From positions 1-39,502 of the IMG/VR virus record IMGVR_UViG_3300035180_000996: a stretch of 39,502 bases of DNA. One strand, given 5' to 3'. Numbering within the stretch: the first letter of the stretch is position 1; every line of letters starts with the position of its first letter. A program made the translations under genes and the position numbers. Positions 10,345 to 17,283 of the stretch are shown here, piece after piece. Below the pieces are notes generated by a model that searched no databases, had not been told where the DNA came from, and saw only the letters and a program-made list of their open reading frames with translations. The DNA comes from a virus.

Positions 10345-10688
10345 TCTTCACGTCTATGTTTCCATTCCTCTAGATACCTGTTCCACGTTAAGTAAAACTC
10401 TTTCAGGTTCGCTCGGAACTTTGCCCCATGCTGATCGTAAACATAGAGGAATCCGTTCTTGCGAACCAGCCGTATTTGTGGAGTTGGAGAGTGAACAAGG
10501 ATATGCTCATATGCGGTAAGCGGAACAAGGTTCTCTGCCAGCAGGATAGCCTCTGGGTTTGCAAGCCTGCGCTCAAGGTGGTGAATAATCTCGGCTGGGT
10601 TGTTTGATACAGCCGACGTTACTCCAGAGACAATAACTTTCCCAGCGATCCAGGTGAATGCTTCGTCAAGGTTCCCTAAATAACTCAT
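10329..10688 (-). CDS. Hypothetical protein, 119 aa, last early gene
   Basis: The protein starts at ATG 10688 with AGGGGG just upstream, in an ATGA overlap with the preceding small gene. It is a mixed alpha/beta protein with an Asn-Pro-Ala-Glu segment near residue 30 and a C-terminal Arg/Glu-rich helix. I do not recognise it. Its stop codon lies in the loop of the operon terminator, so it is the final gene of the early transcript. Confidence 0.7.
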   Translation of the reverse strand: MSYLGNLDEAFTWIAGKVIVSGVTSAVSNNPAEIIHHLERRLANPEAILLAENLVPLTAYEHILVHSPTPQIRLVRKNGFLYVYDQHGAKFRANLKEFYLTWNRYLEEWKHRREETPQS

Positions 10689-10795
10689 TTCCCCCTGGTC
10701 TTGTAGGGTTCGGCAAGCGCATCGCTTCCCCAGCTGGGCCTTCCGTCCTTGGGACTGTTATATGAATTTACCCTCTCACTCATTCTCCGGTTCAT
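10685..10795 (-). CDS. Small hypothetical protein, start uncertain
   Basis: This frame ends in TGA overlapping the next gene's ATG (ATGA), which supports real translation of its 3' end. Two in-frame starts are close, at 10795 and 10783; the latter overlaps the stop of the upstream gene in the pattern ATGAGTGA, seen again at 11009. The frame is open further up to 10927, but that part overlaps the other gene by about 150 bases. The product is 32-36 residues in the short version. No family is recognised. Confidence 0.45.
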   Translation of the reverse strand: MNRRMSERVNSYNSPKDGRPSWGSDALAEPYKTRGK

Positions 10796-11009
10796 CGTGT
10801 AGTCTTCGTCTGGATTGATTATCTCCTCTCTTTCTTGAATTCTTCGACTGTGATTTGCGTAGCGTTTCCACCACTTTGCGGAGTTGTTCGTCAGCCAAAC
10901 GTGAGCGTGACATCTGCTTCTTGACATCTAGTCCCTCCCGCCATATTTTAAGATACGGAGCATCGATTGGGTCAAATTGCCGATGCGCTTTTTGTTTTTT
11001 CTCACTCAT
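10776..11009 (-). CDS. Hypothetical protein, 77 aa, basic C-terminus
   Basis: The ATG at 11009 overlaps the upstream stop (ATGAGTGA). The first half is a helical segment with alternating charge. From about residue 54 it becomes Arg/Lys/Asn/Ser-rich and overlaps the other small frame, where composition looks less protein-like. A disordered basic tail or a frameshift between the two overlapping frames are both possible. No function can be assigned. Confidence 0.55.
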   Translation of the reverse strand: MSEKKQKAHRQFDPIDAPYLKIWREGLDVKKQMSRSRLADEQLRKVVETLRKSQSKNSRKRGDNQSRRRLHDEPENE

Positions 11010-11241
11010 CGCTAAACCATCTCCTTACTATCCACCTTACCAGGAGTAGCCCAAGCCAGGTTACGTCGTGCCCATCATAGTGATTTCGGAAGCGATTGAA
11101 TTGCTTGACTTTCTTTGTGAAGAAACGAATCTCATATCGGTCATAGCCTTCATTCGGATAGTACACCTCAATACGCCCGCCTATATATCCATAATAGTCG
11201 GGATTCATAACTGTTTCTTCGTTGAACGCTAGGAATGCCAT
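11002..11241 (-). CDS. Hypothetical protein, 79 aa
   Basis: The start is ATG 11241, behind AAAGGAGAG at 11253-11246; an upstream in-frame ATG at 11322 would read through the tRNA-like element and is unlikely. The product begins MAFLAFNEE and has Tyr-rich beta-like segments followed by a hydrophobic stretch (WLGLLLVRWIV) near the C-terminus, which might touch membrane. I do not recognise it. It is the first gene after the structured RNA region. Confidence 0.65.
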   Translation of the reverse strand: MAFLAFNEETVMNPDYYGYIGGRIEVYYPNEGYDRYEIRFFTKKVKQFNRFRNHYDGHDVTWLGLLLVRWIVRRWFSDE

Positions 11242-11253
11242 CTCTCTCTCCTT

Positions 11254-11320
11254 TGGCGCGTGGCCTGGATTTCTACCAGGATCACTCCGGATTGCGGAGG
11301 CTCTAATTGAGTTACCACGC
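11254..11320 (-). ncRNA. Degenerate tRNA-like element with encoded CCA
   Basis: Read on the minus strand, 67 nt fold like a shrunken tRNA. The acceptor is GCGTGG/CCACGC with GCCA at the 3' end. The D-like arm is CTC-AATTA-GAG, the anticodon-like arm CTCCG-CAATC-CGGAG, the variable part TGAT and the T-like arm CCTGG-TAGAAAT-CCAGG. Deviations from a working tRNA are a six-pair acceptor, a D loop without GG, a five-base anticodon loop without U33, and a T loop lacking TTCRA. It therefore probably does not decode. It ends directly before the next gene's ribosome site. It may be an RNase P processing signal for the upstream RNA, a tRNA mimic, or a decayed tRNA. Confidence 0.6.
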
Positions 11321-11331
11321 ATTGATAATGT

Positions 11332-11716
11332 ACGCGGCTGGACTTTCAGCCCCCATCGTCCACTTACGTCTGGAGGGCTTTGGGCGTAGCTCCTCCCTAA
11401 GAACCGCGTTAGAGGTTGGCTGGCGAGTGCGCCTGTCGCCTATTTAATCGGTTAGAGCGAAGCGAGGAGCCTCCAGTTTCGCCCCATACGAACCAACGGT
11501 TCAGGGCTGATAGTGTATGCCACCTCACGGGGCATCCCGTCATTTAATCGGAAGCTGATAAGTCAGTCCGAACCCCTTACTTACAGTTTCCAGCAATGAT
11601 GCTCAAAATAGTCTTTATCCGACATTATGTCCCCCGCGGGGGAACTTTAGCAACGCCATCCCCACAACATATTGTCGCAATGACTGAGCCCGCCGTTTCA
11701 ATGCCACTCGCCAGCC
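11332..11716 (-). ncRNA. Candidate large structured non-coding RNA
   Basis: About 440 bases (11323-11762) hold no plausible gene, unusual in this tightly packed operon. On the minus strand GGCTGGCGAGTG (11716-11705) pairs perfectly with CACTCGCCAGCC (11429-11418), closing about 300 nt. Inside are hairpins at 11570-11549, 11540-11527 (ACGGG-ATGC-CCCGT), 11502-11490 (GAACC/GGTTC) and 11482-11457 (GCGAA/TTCGC), plus two copies of CCGATTAAAT exactly 100 nt apart (11551-11542, 11451-11442). A second domain is closed by ACGCGG (11409-11404) and CCGCGT (11337-11332) and contains GGAGG/CCTCC and TGGAC/GTCCA stems. I see no RNase P, tmRNA or group I/II intron signatures. The class is unknown to me; large phage RNAs such as GOLLD and ROOL are the nearest idea by context only. 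Confidence 0.65.
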
Positions 11717-11762
11717 TCGTTTTTGTTTAACTCGTGTGCATTGAAAAAAACCTTTATCAAAG

Positions 11763-12398
11763 TTATTCGGGGGTCGGCGGAGTCATTGATCCCAAAAATG
11801 CCGCCGCCTCAGAGAAGGTCAGCGCTCTGATATTAATGACCCCAGCGAAATCGAATACCGCTTGTTCCGCCGCCTCAACGTCAGGGGCAAGTTTCTCGCC
11901 ATCTTTCTTCATGAACATGGCAAGGATAGCCTCGTGCTGAATCTTTGTTGACATCTTTACGATCTTGCCAGTCGCACTGTAAATCTGAATCTGTCTCACC
12001 ATCGCCCAGTAGTCTCCAATTTCTGCCTTGCTCCCGTTTAAAAATGCCGCGGCAGACTTAGTCGCACTTTCACGGACGATGCGAGCGTCCTTGTCGTCAA
12101 CAAACCCAGCAGGCGTGGGATTGCCATTCGTCTGTGCTGGCGCAGGCGCCTCTCCTGCCGAGATTACCTTGCCGGTGAAAACGTTCTCCCCCTCATACTG
12201 GGGGTCCTTGCTTTCTCGGTACTTAATCTCGCCCTCAACAATAGCCCCAGCCTGATACTTTCCCGCCGCATCTGCGCTCTTGTTCCAAACGACAACCTTC
12301 TTTTCGCCGTCATCTCCCTTGAGAATGAGCGTCAACTTTAGCCAGTTCGGTCCGGCCTGTTTGATGTCTCCGCGCTTTACTACAGTATACTTTGCCAT
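11763..12398 (-). CDS. Putative single-stranded DNA-binding (OB-fold) protein, 211 aa
   Basis: The start is ATG 12398 behind AAGGGGGAG. The first 80 residues look like a five-stranded OB barrel (alternating hydrophobic strands with WLKLTLIL, KKVVVW, AIVEGEI). An Ala/Pro/Asn linker near 83-100 leads to a helical second half. There is no acidic DDIPF-like tail as in bacterial SSB. Its place in the replication operon beside helicase and nucleases fits ssDNA binding. The assignment rests on pattern and context, and another OB-fold nucleic-acid protein is possible. Confidence 0.5.
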   Translation of the reverse strand: MAKYTVVKRGDIKQAGPNWLKLTLILKGDDGEKKVVVWNKSADAAGKYQAGAIVEGEIKYRESKDPQYEGENVFTGKVISAGEAPAPAQTNGNPTPAGFVDDKDARIVRESATKSAAAFLNGSKAEIGDYWAMVRQIQIYSATGKIVKMSTKIQHEAILAMFMKKDGEKLAPDVEAAEQAVFDFAGVINIRALTFSEAAAFLGSMTPPTPE

Positions 12399-12407
12399 AA
12401 CTCCCCC

Positions 12408-12770
12408 TTAGATTAAGATTGTTTTCGTTCTTTCCTGGTCCCGATGAATCTTAGAAAACTCCCTGCCAGACTCTTTGAGGAACCATATGAACCACCACCA
12501 TTCTTTCATCGAGTATTCCTTTCCAACAGGATAGTCTTTGTAGTGAAGCGCCATATCGTTCTTGTCATCTGCATTGAAATCCTTGAAACTGTATAGGCGT
12601 ATCACTTTTTGGTCAATAAGGGCATAGAAAGCCCGACCATAAATCCATTTACTATAATTCCCCTTCGACAGGATTTTCGATATATCGCCTATATTGAGAA
12701 CGTTTTTGAACCCAACGAACAGAATCTTGTCGTCACCCGTTATCTTGTACTCAATCCTTGCCTGCTTCAT
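12408..12770 (-). CDS. Hypothetical protein, 120 aa
   Basis: The ATG at 12770 has AAAGGAG seven bases upstream and overlaps the end of the nuclease gene by 20 bases. The protein is Lys- and aromatic-rich, with a WWWFIWFL run near residue 90 that looks like a buried amphipathic segment, and a basic C-terminus. No family is recognised. Its position between the Cas4-like nuclease and the OB-fold protein suggests a DNA-metabolism role, by context only. Confidence 0.65.
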   Translation of the reverse strand: MKQARIEYKITGDDKILFVGFKNVLNIGDISKILSKGNYSKWIYGRAFYALIDQKVIRLYSFKDFNADDKNDMALHYKDYPVGKEYSMKEWWWFIWFLKESGREFSKIHRDQERTKTILI

Positions 12771-13455
12771 TATCGTCTCCTTTCAGGCACTTGCCGCACC
12801 TGTCCAAAAATGGGCAGTATGGAATAAACCACGGTTGAGGGTTTGCAACGAACTCTCCCTTCTGTATTAATTGTATCGTTTTCTCAATTTTCTGCAAGGC
12901 CGGAGCGAGATTGTGTACTTCCTGTATCTTGTAGTTATTCAGCCCGACCTTCTCATAAAAGAAATGCTTTGCCCGCGGCTCTAGCAGAGAGTACACCGCC
13001 ATCTGCTGATTTGACTTTTGCTTATCCGCATCTTTCATAAACTTGTGATCTACGATGTAGAACCCCAACCTCTCGTCCCACCACAGGGCGTCTATCTTCC
13101 CCCTAAGGATTCCAGCGGGGATTTCCACTTCATACTCCTGCTCTACCAGGACCGGCTTGCGGCCATCAAATGTCTGGTGGCTCTCCCAGTTCTCATAGTA
13201 CATCTCGGTCAACTGAATCAATTCGTGGCTAGGGTCTGGCACGTCCTCGCGAGCATATCTAGCCTTCCAATCCTGATTTGGGTGCGGCTTCCCTTCCATT
13301 AACGTTTCTGCGGCAGCAGCATGAAGAACCGTACCAAAAACGGAGCCTTCATCTGTCGGCTCTTGCCAATGGTCGACGTACCTATGATACCATAACAGGC
13401 TACAGTCCTGGAATTTTTCCAGACTGGTCGCCGAGTGCTTCACCAATTTGTCCAC
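12751..13455 (-). CDS. Cas4/RecB-family PD-(D/E)XK nuclease with likely Fe-S cluster, 234 aa
   Basis: The protein shows the RecB-type nuclease order: GTVLHAAAAE (41-50) with His45 and Glu50, LRGKID with Asp122, VDHK with Asp136 and Lys138, and QQMAVY (150-155). Cys18 near the N-terminus plus Cys214, Cys220 and Cys223 match the one-plus-three cysteine pattern of the 4Fe-4S cluster in Cas4 and AddB. Such enzymes are DNA exonucleases needing a divalent metal. Here it probably works in recombination or replication with the neighbouring helicase and primase. The start is GTG 13455, overlapping the previous gene. No cas1 or cas2 is present, so it is not part of a CRISPR system. Confidence 0.85.
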   Translation of the reverse strand: MDKLVKHSATSLEKFQDCSLLWYHRYVDHWQEPTDEGSVFGTVLHAAAAETLMEGKPHPNQDWKARYAREDVPDPSHELIQLTEMYYENWESHQTFDGRKPVLVEQEYEVEIPAGILRGKIDALWWDERLGFYIVDHKFMKDADKQKSNQQMAVYSLLEPRAKHFFYEKVGLNNYKIQEVHNLAPALQKIEKTIQLIQKGEFVANPQPWFIPYCPFLDRCGKCLKGDDNEAGKD

Positions 13456-13699
13456 CGATAACCGCCTTCTCTCTTTTTAGAAAATCGTATTTCTTGAGTA
13501 ACCCCCTCAGCCCAACAATCAGTTTGTGGTCCGGATCGAGCGACTTCCAATAAAACTCGGTTAGCCAATCATGACAGAAGTCCTTGTCGGCAAGCATGCT
13601 ATTTGACACATTAAGCCGCTTGGCATATGCCCTGGCAACAGAACCGAACTTACTTAAAATATCTGCATCGTCTTTGTATACGTTCAGTCTCAGCTTCAT
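13400..13699 (-). CDS. Hypothetical protein, 99 aa
   Basis: The start at 13699 overlaps the helicase stop in ATGA style, and its end overlaps the nuclease gene by 55 bases. The product is mostly helical and mildly basic (ARAYAKRLNVSNSML and LLKKYDFLKREK). It is sandwiched between helicase and nuclease, so a small accessory factor of replication (loader or adaptor) is conceivable. No motif proves this. Confidence 0.6.
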   Translation of the reverse strand: MKLRLNVYKDDADILSKFGSVARAYAKRLNVSNSMLADKDFCHDWLTEFYWKSLDPDHKLIVGLRGLLKKYDFLKREKAVIGGQIGEALGDQSGKIPGL

Positions 13700-14859
13700 T
13701 GTATAGAGATTTCCGCAAATCTCCCATTGCTGTTGTACAATGGCATCGATGTTCCAACGCCGTATCCCATGCCCGTCGTGTTTTTCTCTAACGTATAGTA
13801 GGTTACGGAGTCTGGCTTAAGGGCAACAGAGATAATAGCAGAGGCAGAATAGCCGAGCGCGCCAGAACCCTTGAGCCTGTCGATTGGGCTCTTATCCGCT
13901 CCAGCCGTCTGTCTCGCTAATTGCGAAACAAGAATAATTCGCTGGTCATGGCAGACGGTTCGCAGGGTCTGTGCAATTTCAGCAAGGACCTTTTCCTCTC
14001 CAATCTTGCCATCTACCCTTACCAACTGTGCATAGTCAATAATGGTAACGTCCGGCCTAATTTCGTTAATATCCCCAAGAATTGCCTGCAAATCCGACGC
14101 TTGATCGTCGATATAAATGTTATCCACGAATGAACTGGTCTTCATGAACCTCTTGGCGAACTCTCTAAACTCCTCGTTGCTACCAAAACACATATGAACT
14201 GGATAGTCCAATGTCATCGCAACGAAGCGTTCAAGCAGGTTATCGGGACTCATCTCCAAAGTGACGAACAAAACCTTCGCCCCCTGCTCTGCTACAGCCT
14301 TGGCGATATTCATAGAGAACTGTGTCTTTCCCTTGCTTGTCTCTCCAGTCACAACGAGCAGTTGCCCCTCTTCAAAGTGATACACTTCGTCAAGATGCGC
14401 AAAGCCAGTTTTAAGAGTTCTCTTCTTTCCCATGCCGTCGATGTGTTCTACGTCAAAAATATCTTTCATGCTCCGAGCCTTGGAATAGGAGCGAATATTC
14501 ATGATCGCGGCACGGGCCTTGCCGATGTCAAACTCTTTCCCTTCTTCAATGTCCTTTGCAACCTGCGTAAACTCACGATAGCCCGCCATGTCCGTTATCT
14601 CTTTTATGAACGGACCGATGTCGTCTATTCGCGGCATTCCCTCAATCTCCGACAGGACCTTTAACGATTCGGAATACTTCGGGTCCTTTAGAACCTCTCG
14701 AATCATGATCGGGTTGTTCGCTCCCTTCCGCATCGTCTTATACAGCTCTCGGTTCTCAGGATAGAAAAAGTCCGTATCCTTTAGGTTTAGATTCGCCCGC
14801 GGATTTTGGAGCATATAAGCAAGGACTACTTTCTCATATGTGATATTTACCGCTTCCAT
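13696..14859 (-). CDS. Replicative DNA helicase, DnaB type, 387 aa
   Basis: A small N-terminal helical domain (to about 130) precedes a RecA-fold motor. Walker A is GETSKGKT (172-179), motif H1a lies around LFVTLEMS (197-204), Walker B is VTIIDYAQ (271-278), the sensor segment is LVSQLARQ (310-317), and DRLKGSGALGYSA is the motif-4/Arg-finger region. At 387 residues it is slightly shorter than bacterial DnaB. It should be a hexameric 5'-3' helicase at the phage fork, working with the separate primase at 18938-20011. The start is ATG 14859, overlapping the upstream nuclease. Confidence 0.92.
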   Translation of the reverse strand: MEAVNITYEKVVLAYMLQNPRANLNLKDTDFFYPENRELYKTMRKGANNPIMIREVLKDPKYSESLKVLSEIEGMPRIDDIGPFIKEITDMAGYREFTQVAKDIEEGKEFDIGKARAAIMNIRSYSKARSMKDIFDVEHIDGMGKKRTLKTGFAHLDEVYHFEEGQLLVVTGETSKGKTQFSMNIAKAVAEQGAKVLFVTLEMSPDNLLERFVAMTLDYPVHMCFGSNEEFREFAKRFMKTSSFVDNIYIDDQASDLQAILGDINEIRPDVTIIDYAQLVRVDGKIGEEKVLAEIAQTLRTVCHDQRIILVSQLARQTAGADKSPIDRLKGSGALGYSASAIISVALKPDSVTYYTLEKNTTGMGYGVGTSMPLYNSNGRFAEISIQ

Positions 14860-15149
14860 GCCTTATCCCACTCCTCGTTGAACTCTTGGAGCGAGTGGGC
14901 CAGGATATAAACCCCGCCCGCCCGCTCAACGCCAGATTGAAAATCTTTCTGGTTTTCGCTTTGTTTACCGTTTGTAGCCTTTGCTTCTACAAAAGCAACC
15001 CTGCCCTTCCTGATTACAGTATAATCAGAAACCCCTTTTTTGGAACCCAGTCCCTGCTGATTCCGTATAACGTAAAAATCATGGGCCCTCCACCATGCCT
15101 TCAACTCTTCGCAAACGTCATGTTCTTTCTGGTTAGATTGAGGCGTCAT
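14847..15149 (-). CDS. VRR-NUC domain nuclease, 100 aa
   Basis: Starting at ATG 15149 (MTPQSNQKEHD) the protein is just the VRR-NUC fold. It has Glu9, GVSD with Asp42, FVEAK with Glu55 and Lys57, and SENQKDF with Gln67, in the usual order and spacing. A longer frame upstream to 15305 overlaps the exonuclease gene and is not protein-like. Stand-alone phage VRR-NUC proteins are thought to cut branched DNA or Holliday junctions, so this is a candidate resolvase or debranching enzyme before packaging. The metal-binding motif is visible; the substrate is inferred. Confidence 0.85.
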   Translation of the reverse strand: MTPQSNQKEHDVCEELKAWWRAHDFYVIRNQQGLGSKKGVSDYTVIRKGRVAFVEAKATNGKQSENQKDFQSGVERAGGVYILAHSLQEFNEEWDKAWKR

Positions 15150-15810
15150 TTCTGCGTGCGAAGTCCTGTAGTGCGTAGAACACTCGTTCAAGGTCAAGCA
15201 CGTCTCGTTCGTTGTGGTCAAGTATCCACTCAAGAGACTCGTCATCTCCACGAACGCCGCCAACCCAATACTTGTACTCAATATGCGTCTTTTCTGTTTC
15301 ACCAAAGATAGTCCGGCAGACCACTTCCAGCCTGTTGCTGTTCAGTCGCAACTTCTTCCGCGCCCAGTCCCACACATCAATGTGCCTTATTGTCCCAAAG
15401 TATGGGAACCACAGCCCATCAATCAGAGCCCGCGTTCTTGCGAATGGAATATCAAATCGCTTTCCATAGAACGTCACAATAGTGTCGAACTTCTGAATGT
15501 CACGAATCAGATTTCTCACGATTCTCGTGTCGGTCTTGTCGGCGTCATAGTTCTTGAAGTCTTCCTTTGTGAGCCTATCTGCTAGGACCTCATCGCTCCT
15601 AGAATCCTTTATACAATAGGTGAGCATGATCCCAAAGTTTGCCTCAAGGTTGCTGGTTTCTATGTCCAGGAATCCGATTTTCGGAGTCTCTTCTGGATGC
15701 TCGTCCAAATAGCACTGATAATGCTCCAAATATGTATGACCGTGCCGACAGCGGTGGCTTGCAAGATAGCGTATCTCTGAAACCTTAAGCCGATGAACAG
15801 GAGCGATCAT
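15133..15810 (-). CDS. RNase H-fold / DnaQ-like 3'-5' exonuclease, 225 aa
   Basis: The catalytic acids of the DEDD superfamily are in place: DIET (Asp49, Glu51), FYGKRFD (Asp120) and HNERD (Asp203, with His199). The layout resembles the RNase_H_2/YprB-like exonucleases. The first 35 residues hold a Cys/His cluster (HRCRHGHTYLEHYQC), which could bind zinc. No polymerase domain is attached and none exists elsewhere in the genome, so the enzyme may proofread for, or trim DNA with, the host machinery. The start ATG 15810 overlaps the upstream stop (TAATG). Confidence 0.8.
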   Translation of the reverse strand: MIAPVHRLKVSEIRYLASHRCRHGHTYLEHYQCYLDEHPEETPKIGFLDIETSNLEANFGIMLTYCIKDSRSDEVLADRLTKEDFKNYDADKTDTRIVRNLIRDIQKFDTIVTFYGKRFDIPFARTRALIDGLWFPYFGTIRHIDVWDWARKKLRLNSNRLEVVCRTIFGETEKTHIEYKYWVGGVRGDDESLEWILDHNERDVLDLERVFYALQDFARRNDASI

Positions 15811-16010
15811 TATTTCGTCCTCACCGAGTTAAGCGTACGGTCAATCGGACCGATTTCGTCTTCGGGAAGCTCTTCGGTAAACGTAATCATGATGTCCATT
15901 CCAAGCATAGCCGTATAGATACGAAGGTCTTCTATGCTCTCATACTCGCCAAGTCGCATGACGTGGCCGTCTCCTTGATTCGTTGTTCCCCACATCACAA
16001 TCTTATACAT
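15810..16010 (-). CDS. Hypothetical protein, 66 aa
   Basis: The start is ATG 16010 (MYKIVMWGT) preceded by GGAGG six bases upstream; upstream in-frame starts would overlap the previous gene in a low-complexity frame. The protein is beta-strand rich with an acidic C-terminal half (EELPEDEIGPID). No family is recognised. Its stop overlaps the exonuclease start, so it is coupled to it. Confidence 0.65.
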   Translation of the reverse strand: MYKIVMWGTTNQGDGHVMRLGEYESIEDLRIYTAMLGMDIMITFTEELPEDEIGPIDRTLNSVRTK

Positions 16011-16191
16011 ATTTGACCTCCTCTTTCTTGTCGTGCTTCTTTGCCTTGGGTTCGTCGGGCTCTGGACGAATCTCAATTCTGGTTCCACTGGCGAAGAGTC
16101 CCGGGTAAATGTCGAAATACTCGTCTCCCTTGTGTTCTCCAATCAGCATCTCAACCTCTTCAAGATCGTCAATCAGGTATAGTCTAATCAT
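16003..16191 (-). CDS. Hypothetical acidic/basic protein, 62 aa
   Basis: ATG 16191 has GGAGG five bases upstream and overlaps the previous stop (ATGA). The first half (MIRLYLIDDLEEVEML) is acidic, and the last 20 residues are Lys/Asp/Glu-rich and probably disordered. Function is unknown. Confidence 0.6.
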   Translation of the reverse strand: MIRLYLIDDLEEVEMLIGEHKGDEYFDIYPGLFASGTRIEIRPEPDEPKAKKHDKKEEVKYV

Positions 16192-16607
16192 TTTTCCTCC
16201 TTTGGAACCAATAGGTATGTGCCCGCCGGTATCCATGTCTGACAGATAAACTGCTCTGATGCAGTTACAACGTCGTTCCCCAGCTCGTCTCCTGATTCGT
16301 GAACGCGAACTTCAACTTCGCCAACAGACGCCTCTTCGATAGCCCCGCGTCGAATTATTGGGTGAAGTTGCACCCGCTTCCACGGGGGAGCATCAACTAG
16401 TATGCTCAGCAATTGCTCTACGTCCATCGTTTCATATGCTGACTTCTTCTTGCCAATGGACGCCTCTCGGATGACGGCCTTACGGATGGCCGCTTCAATC
16501 TCGTCCAGATACGCATCTGGATCGGCCGCCTCATAGAGGAGTTGCCGCACGCTCATATTTGCATAGCGATTGTGTAGAACAATCTCTGCATCTTTCACCT
16601 TACTCAC
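16188..16607 (-). CDS. Hypothetical protein, 139 aa
   Basis: This helical protein contains two similar short segments, AAIRKAVIREASIGK (about 40-54) and IIRRGAIEEASVGE (about 84-97), suggesting an internal duplication. A short beta C-terminus follows. The two repeats share the pattern IR-x-xxIxEAS-x-G. No known family comes to mind. Its start overlaps the upstream gene and its stop overlaps the next start. Confidence 0.65.
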   Translation of the reverse strand: MSKVKDAEIVLHNRYANMSVRQLLYEAADPDAYLDEIEAAIRKAVIREASIGKKKSAYETMDVEQLLSILVDAPPWKRVQLHPIIRRGAIEEASVGEVEVRVHESGDELGNDVVTASEQFICQTWIPAGTYLLVPKEEK

Positions 16608-16857
16608 GGCTCACCTCCGCCAACAATTTCCCGTCTGGCAGGCGTTTTATATGATTACGAAGAATCCTCTCCTCTTCAGGAGTGAGTGCCCGCCAATACC
16701 CGCCCTGAGAATCATCTTCAAACTCCTTTGCCCCGCTACCATCCATGTTAACATTGTATTGATGCGTATAACGGGCGAAAGTATCTCCTAGAAACGTATC
16801 ACTCCACGCCACATACACGGGTTCCCAATGCTGTCTGTGTTTACGGAAAGGGCTCAC
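16600..16857 (-). CDS. Hypothetical protein, 85 aa
   Basis: The start is probably GTG 16857 in a GTGA overlap with the preceding gene. The protein is aromatic-rich in its first half (WEPVYVAW, YTHQYNV) and ends in a charged helix (TPEEERILRNHIKRL). It is not recognised. Confidence 0.6.
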   Translation of the reverse strand: MSPFRKHRQHWEPVYVAWSDTFLGDTFARYTHQYNVNMDGSGAKEFEDDSQGGYWRALTPEEERILRNHIKRLPDGKLLAEVSRE

Positions 16858-17279
16858 GGCTCGCGCTCCCCTGGAACAAGGACAGATGCGGGAACATAGA
16901 AGAAAGACCCTATATGCCTTCTGTACAAATCACCTCCTGCATCTTGCACAAGGAATATGCGTGTGTTTTCGAACACGTTTGGGTCATTTAATATTCTGTT
17001 TCTCTCTTCCGTTGCTCCCTCTTCATGGGCCGTGGCTATCTTGTCGTTGAGTTCGTTGATTTCTCCTAAAAGCTCGTCATTGTAATGACGTACATAGTTG
17101 TCGTCTTCAAGAAGTTTGTCATATGCCTCTTGCTGTTCGGCGCGAATAGCGTCGATGAAGTCATCCACATAGCGTTTCGCTGTCGCCAAAGGGTCGGTGT
17201 AATATCGGATAGCCCTCTTGTCGTAATAGAAAGCAACATCATAGACAATCTTCTCTTTCAGCCCCTCAACCTTAGTCAT
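16854..17279 (-). CDS. Hypothetical coiled-coil protein, 141 aa
   Basis: Residues about 28-100 form a long charged helix with heptad-like spacing (YVDDFIDAIRAEQQEAYDKL, ELLGEINELNDKIA). A compact beta C-terminus with FFYVPASVLVPGE follows. That C-terminus is similar in style to the end of the 139-aa neighbour (TYLLVPKEE), so the two may interact or share ancestry. No function is assigned. Confidence 0.65.
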   Translation of the reverse strand: MTKVEGLKEKIVYDVAFYYDKRAIRYYTDPLATAKRYVDDFIDAIRAEQQEAYDKLLEDDNYVRHYNDELLGEINELNDKIATAHEEGATEERNRILNDPNVFENTRIFLVQDAGGDLYRRHIGSFFYVPASVLVPGEREP

Positions 17280-17283
17280 GTCA

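Noticed and set aside
11332-11716. tmRNA, RNase P RNA or group I/II intron
   Set aside because: I looked for the tmRNA ends and tag frame, RNase P conserved regions, intron P7-type elements and the domain V hairpin, and found none.
11763-11940. Plus-strand frames within the early operon (e.g. 11734-11940, 13018-13553, 14194-14664)
   Set aside because: They lie opposite well-supported minus-strand genes with ribosome sites and protein motifs, and have no such support themselves.
12751-13455. Part of a CRISPR-Cas system because of the Cas4-like nuclease
   Set aside because: No repeat-spacer array and no cas1, cas2 or effector gene is in the window. Cas4/RecB-like nucleases are common in phage replication modules.
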